From UBA3102 sp964413055 (GTDB taxonomy: Bacteria; Bacillota; Desulfotomaculia; Desulfotomaculales; Pelotomaculaceae): a stretch of DNA of 64,000 nt. Of this stretch, positions 63,738 to 64,000 are shown in pieces (position 1 is the first letter of the stretch; each line of letters opens with the position of its first letter). Location: NCBI GenBank assembly GCA_964413055.1, contig CAYPRB010000003.1, positions 1-64,000 of the forward strand. Reading direction: 5' to 3'. The notes beneath the pieces were generated by a model. It made no database searches. It was not told the DNA's origin and saw nothing but the letters and a program-made list of their open reading frames with translations. A program made the translations under genes and the position numbers.

Positions 63738-64000
63738 TCATACTTTATCCAGAATAGCAATGCCGGAACTGGTGCCCAGACGGCTTGCTCCCGCTTCGAT
63801 CATTGCCAGTGCCGTGGCGGTGTTTCTAATTCCTCCTGATGCCTTGACTTTAACCCCTGATCCTGTTGCCTGCTTGAGTAAAGCTACGTCAGCAACGGTA
63901 GCTCCGCCTTTATCCCAGCCGGTAGAAGTTTTGACAAAATTTGCTCCTGCTGTGACAGCCAGGCGGCAAGCTTCAAATTTTTCCCGGTCGTTCAACAGGC
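63738..64000 (-). CDS. deoC: deoxyribose-phosphate aldolase, C-terminal part
   Basis: This partial gene runs off the window end; about 87 C-terminal residues are present. It shows LLNDREKFEACRLAVTAGANFVKTSTGW, with the Schiff-base lysine in FVKTSTGW, then VKVKASGGIRNTATALAMIEAGASRLGTSSGIAIL, with the second catalytic lysine in VKASGGIR and the phosphate-binding GTSSG. The enzyme cleaves deoxyribose 5-phosphate to glyceraldehyde 3-phosphate and acetaldehyde. Confidence 0.93.
   Translation of the reverse strand, partial: LLNDREKFEACRLAVTAGANFVKTSTGWDKGGATVADVALLKQATGSGVKVKASGGIRNTATALAMIEAGASRLGTSSGIAILDKV

Overview
The window looks like the chromosome of an anaerobic, endospore-forming Firmicute of the Pelotomaculum/Desulfotomaculum group that oxidises propionate syntrophically. 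The main evidence is one long block holding the whole methylmalonyl-CoA route from propionyl-CoA to pyruvate. Pyruvate:ferredoxin oxidoreductase, an indolepyruvate oxidoreductase and a bifurcating-type [FeFe]-hydrogenase (HydABC) are also present, as is the sporulation gene spoVK. This assignment is inference from gene content; no rRNA gene is present.

1-14070: spoVK (mother-cell AAA+ ATPase) is split in two. The 5' part ends at 68 and the 3' part starts at 13666. Between them lie two head-to-tail copies of a 6809-bp unit (48-6856 and 6857-13665). Each unit carries htpX, a metal-dependent hydrolase, a YhaM-like HD nuclease, a complete gatB, a 62-aa protein and a large serine recombinase whose stop codon is 3 bp from the junction. 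All three junctions share the core TTGGTCAA. Joining the outer two cores restores the spoVK frame exactly. This resembles the sigK 'skin' element, but in spoVK and in tandem duplicate.

14111-21981: a PLP enzyme (YnbB family), a LysR regulator, an RlmA-type methyltransferase, a small membrane protein, a CitA/DcuS-type two-component system with an orphan TRAP-type binding lipoprotein, and lexA.

22161-39091: the propionate (mmc-like) block. A sigma-54 activator is followed by a near-consensus -24/-12 promoter. Then come fumarase alpha/beta (alpha apparently starting at ATT), succinyl-CoA synthetase, methylmalonyl-CoA mutase in two subunits, epimerase, the transcarboxylase parts (12S-like, a small subunit, biotin carrier, 5S-like), malate dehydrogenase and pyruvate:ferredoxin oxidoreductase. 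Together they convert propionyl-CoA plus pyruvate through methylmalonyl-CoA, succinate, fumarate, malate and oxaloacetate back to pyruvate, then to acetyl-CoA. The succinate dehydrogenase step is not encoded here.

39259-42866: an FrhB-like iron-sulfur flavoprotein with iorA and iorB. 43076-47500 (minus): an unusual cluster of an AblB-like acetyltransferase, an ATP-grasp ligase and a 663-aa protein with a possible Cys/His/Asn triad. 47656-52573: a 33-aa hydrophobic protein, an NfeD-slipin pair, an MFS transporter, a coiled-coil-type protein and an acyl-CoA ligase. 52602-56977 (minus): hydABC. 57095-64000 (minus): a glycosyltransferase, a small exported protein, a HAD-like protein, phosphofructokinase, a UPF0182 membrane protein, a small zinc-ribbon protein and the 3' end of deoC.

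No tRNA, rRNA or CRISPR array was recognised.
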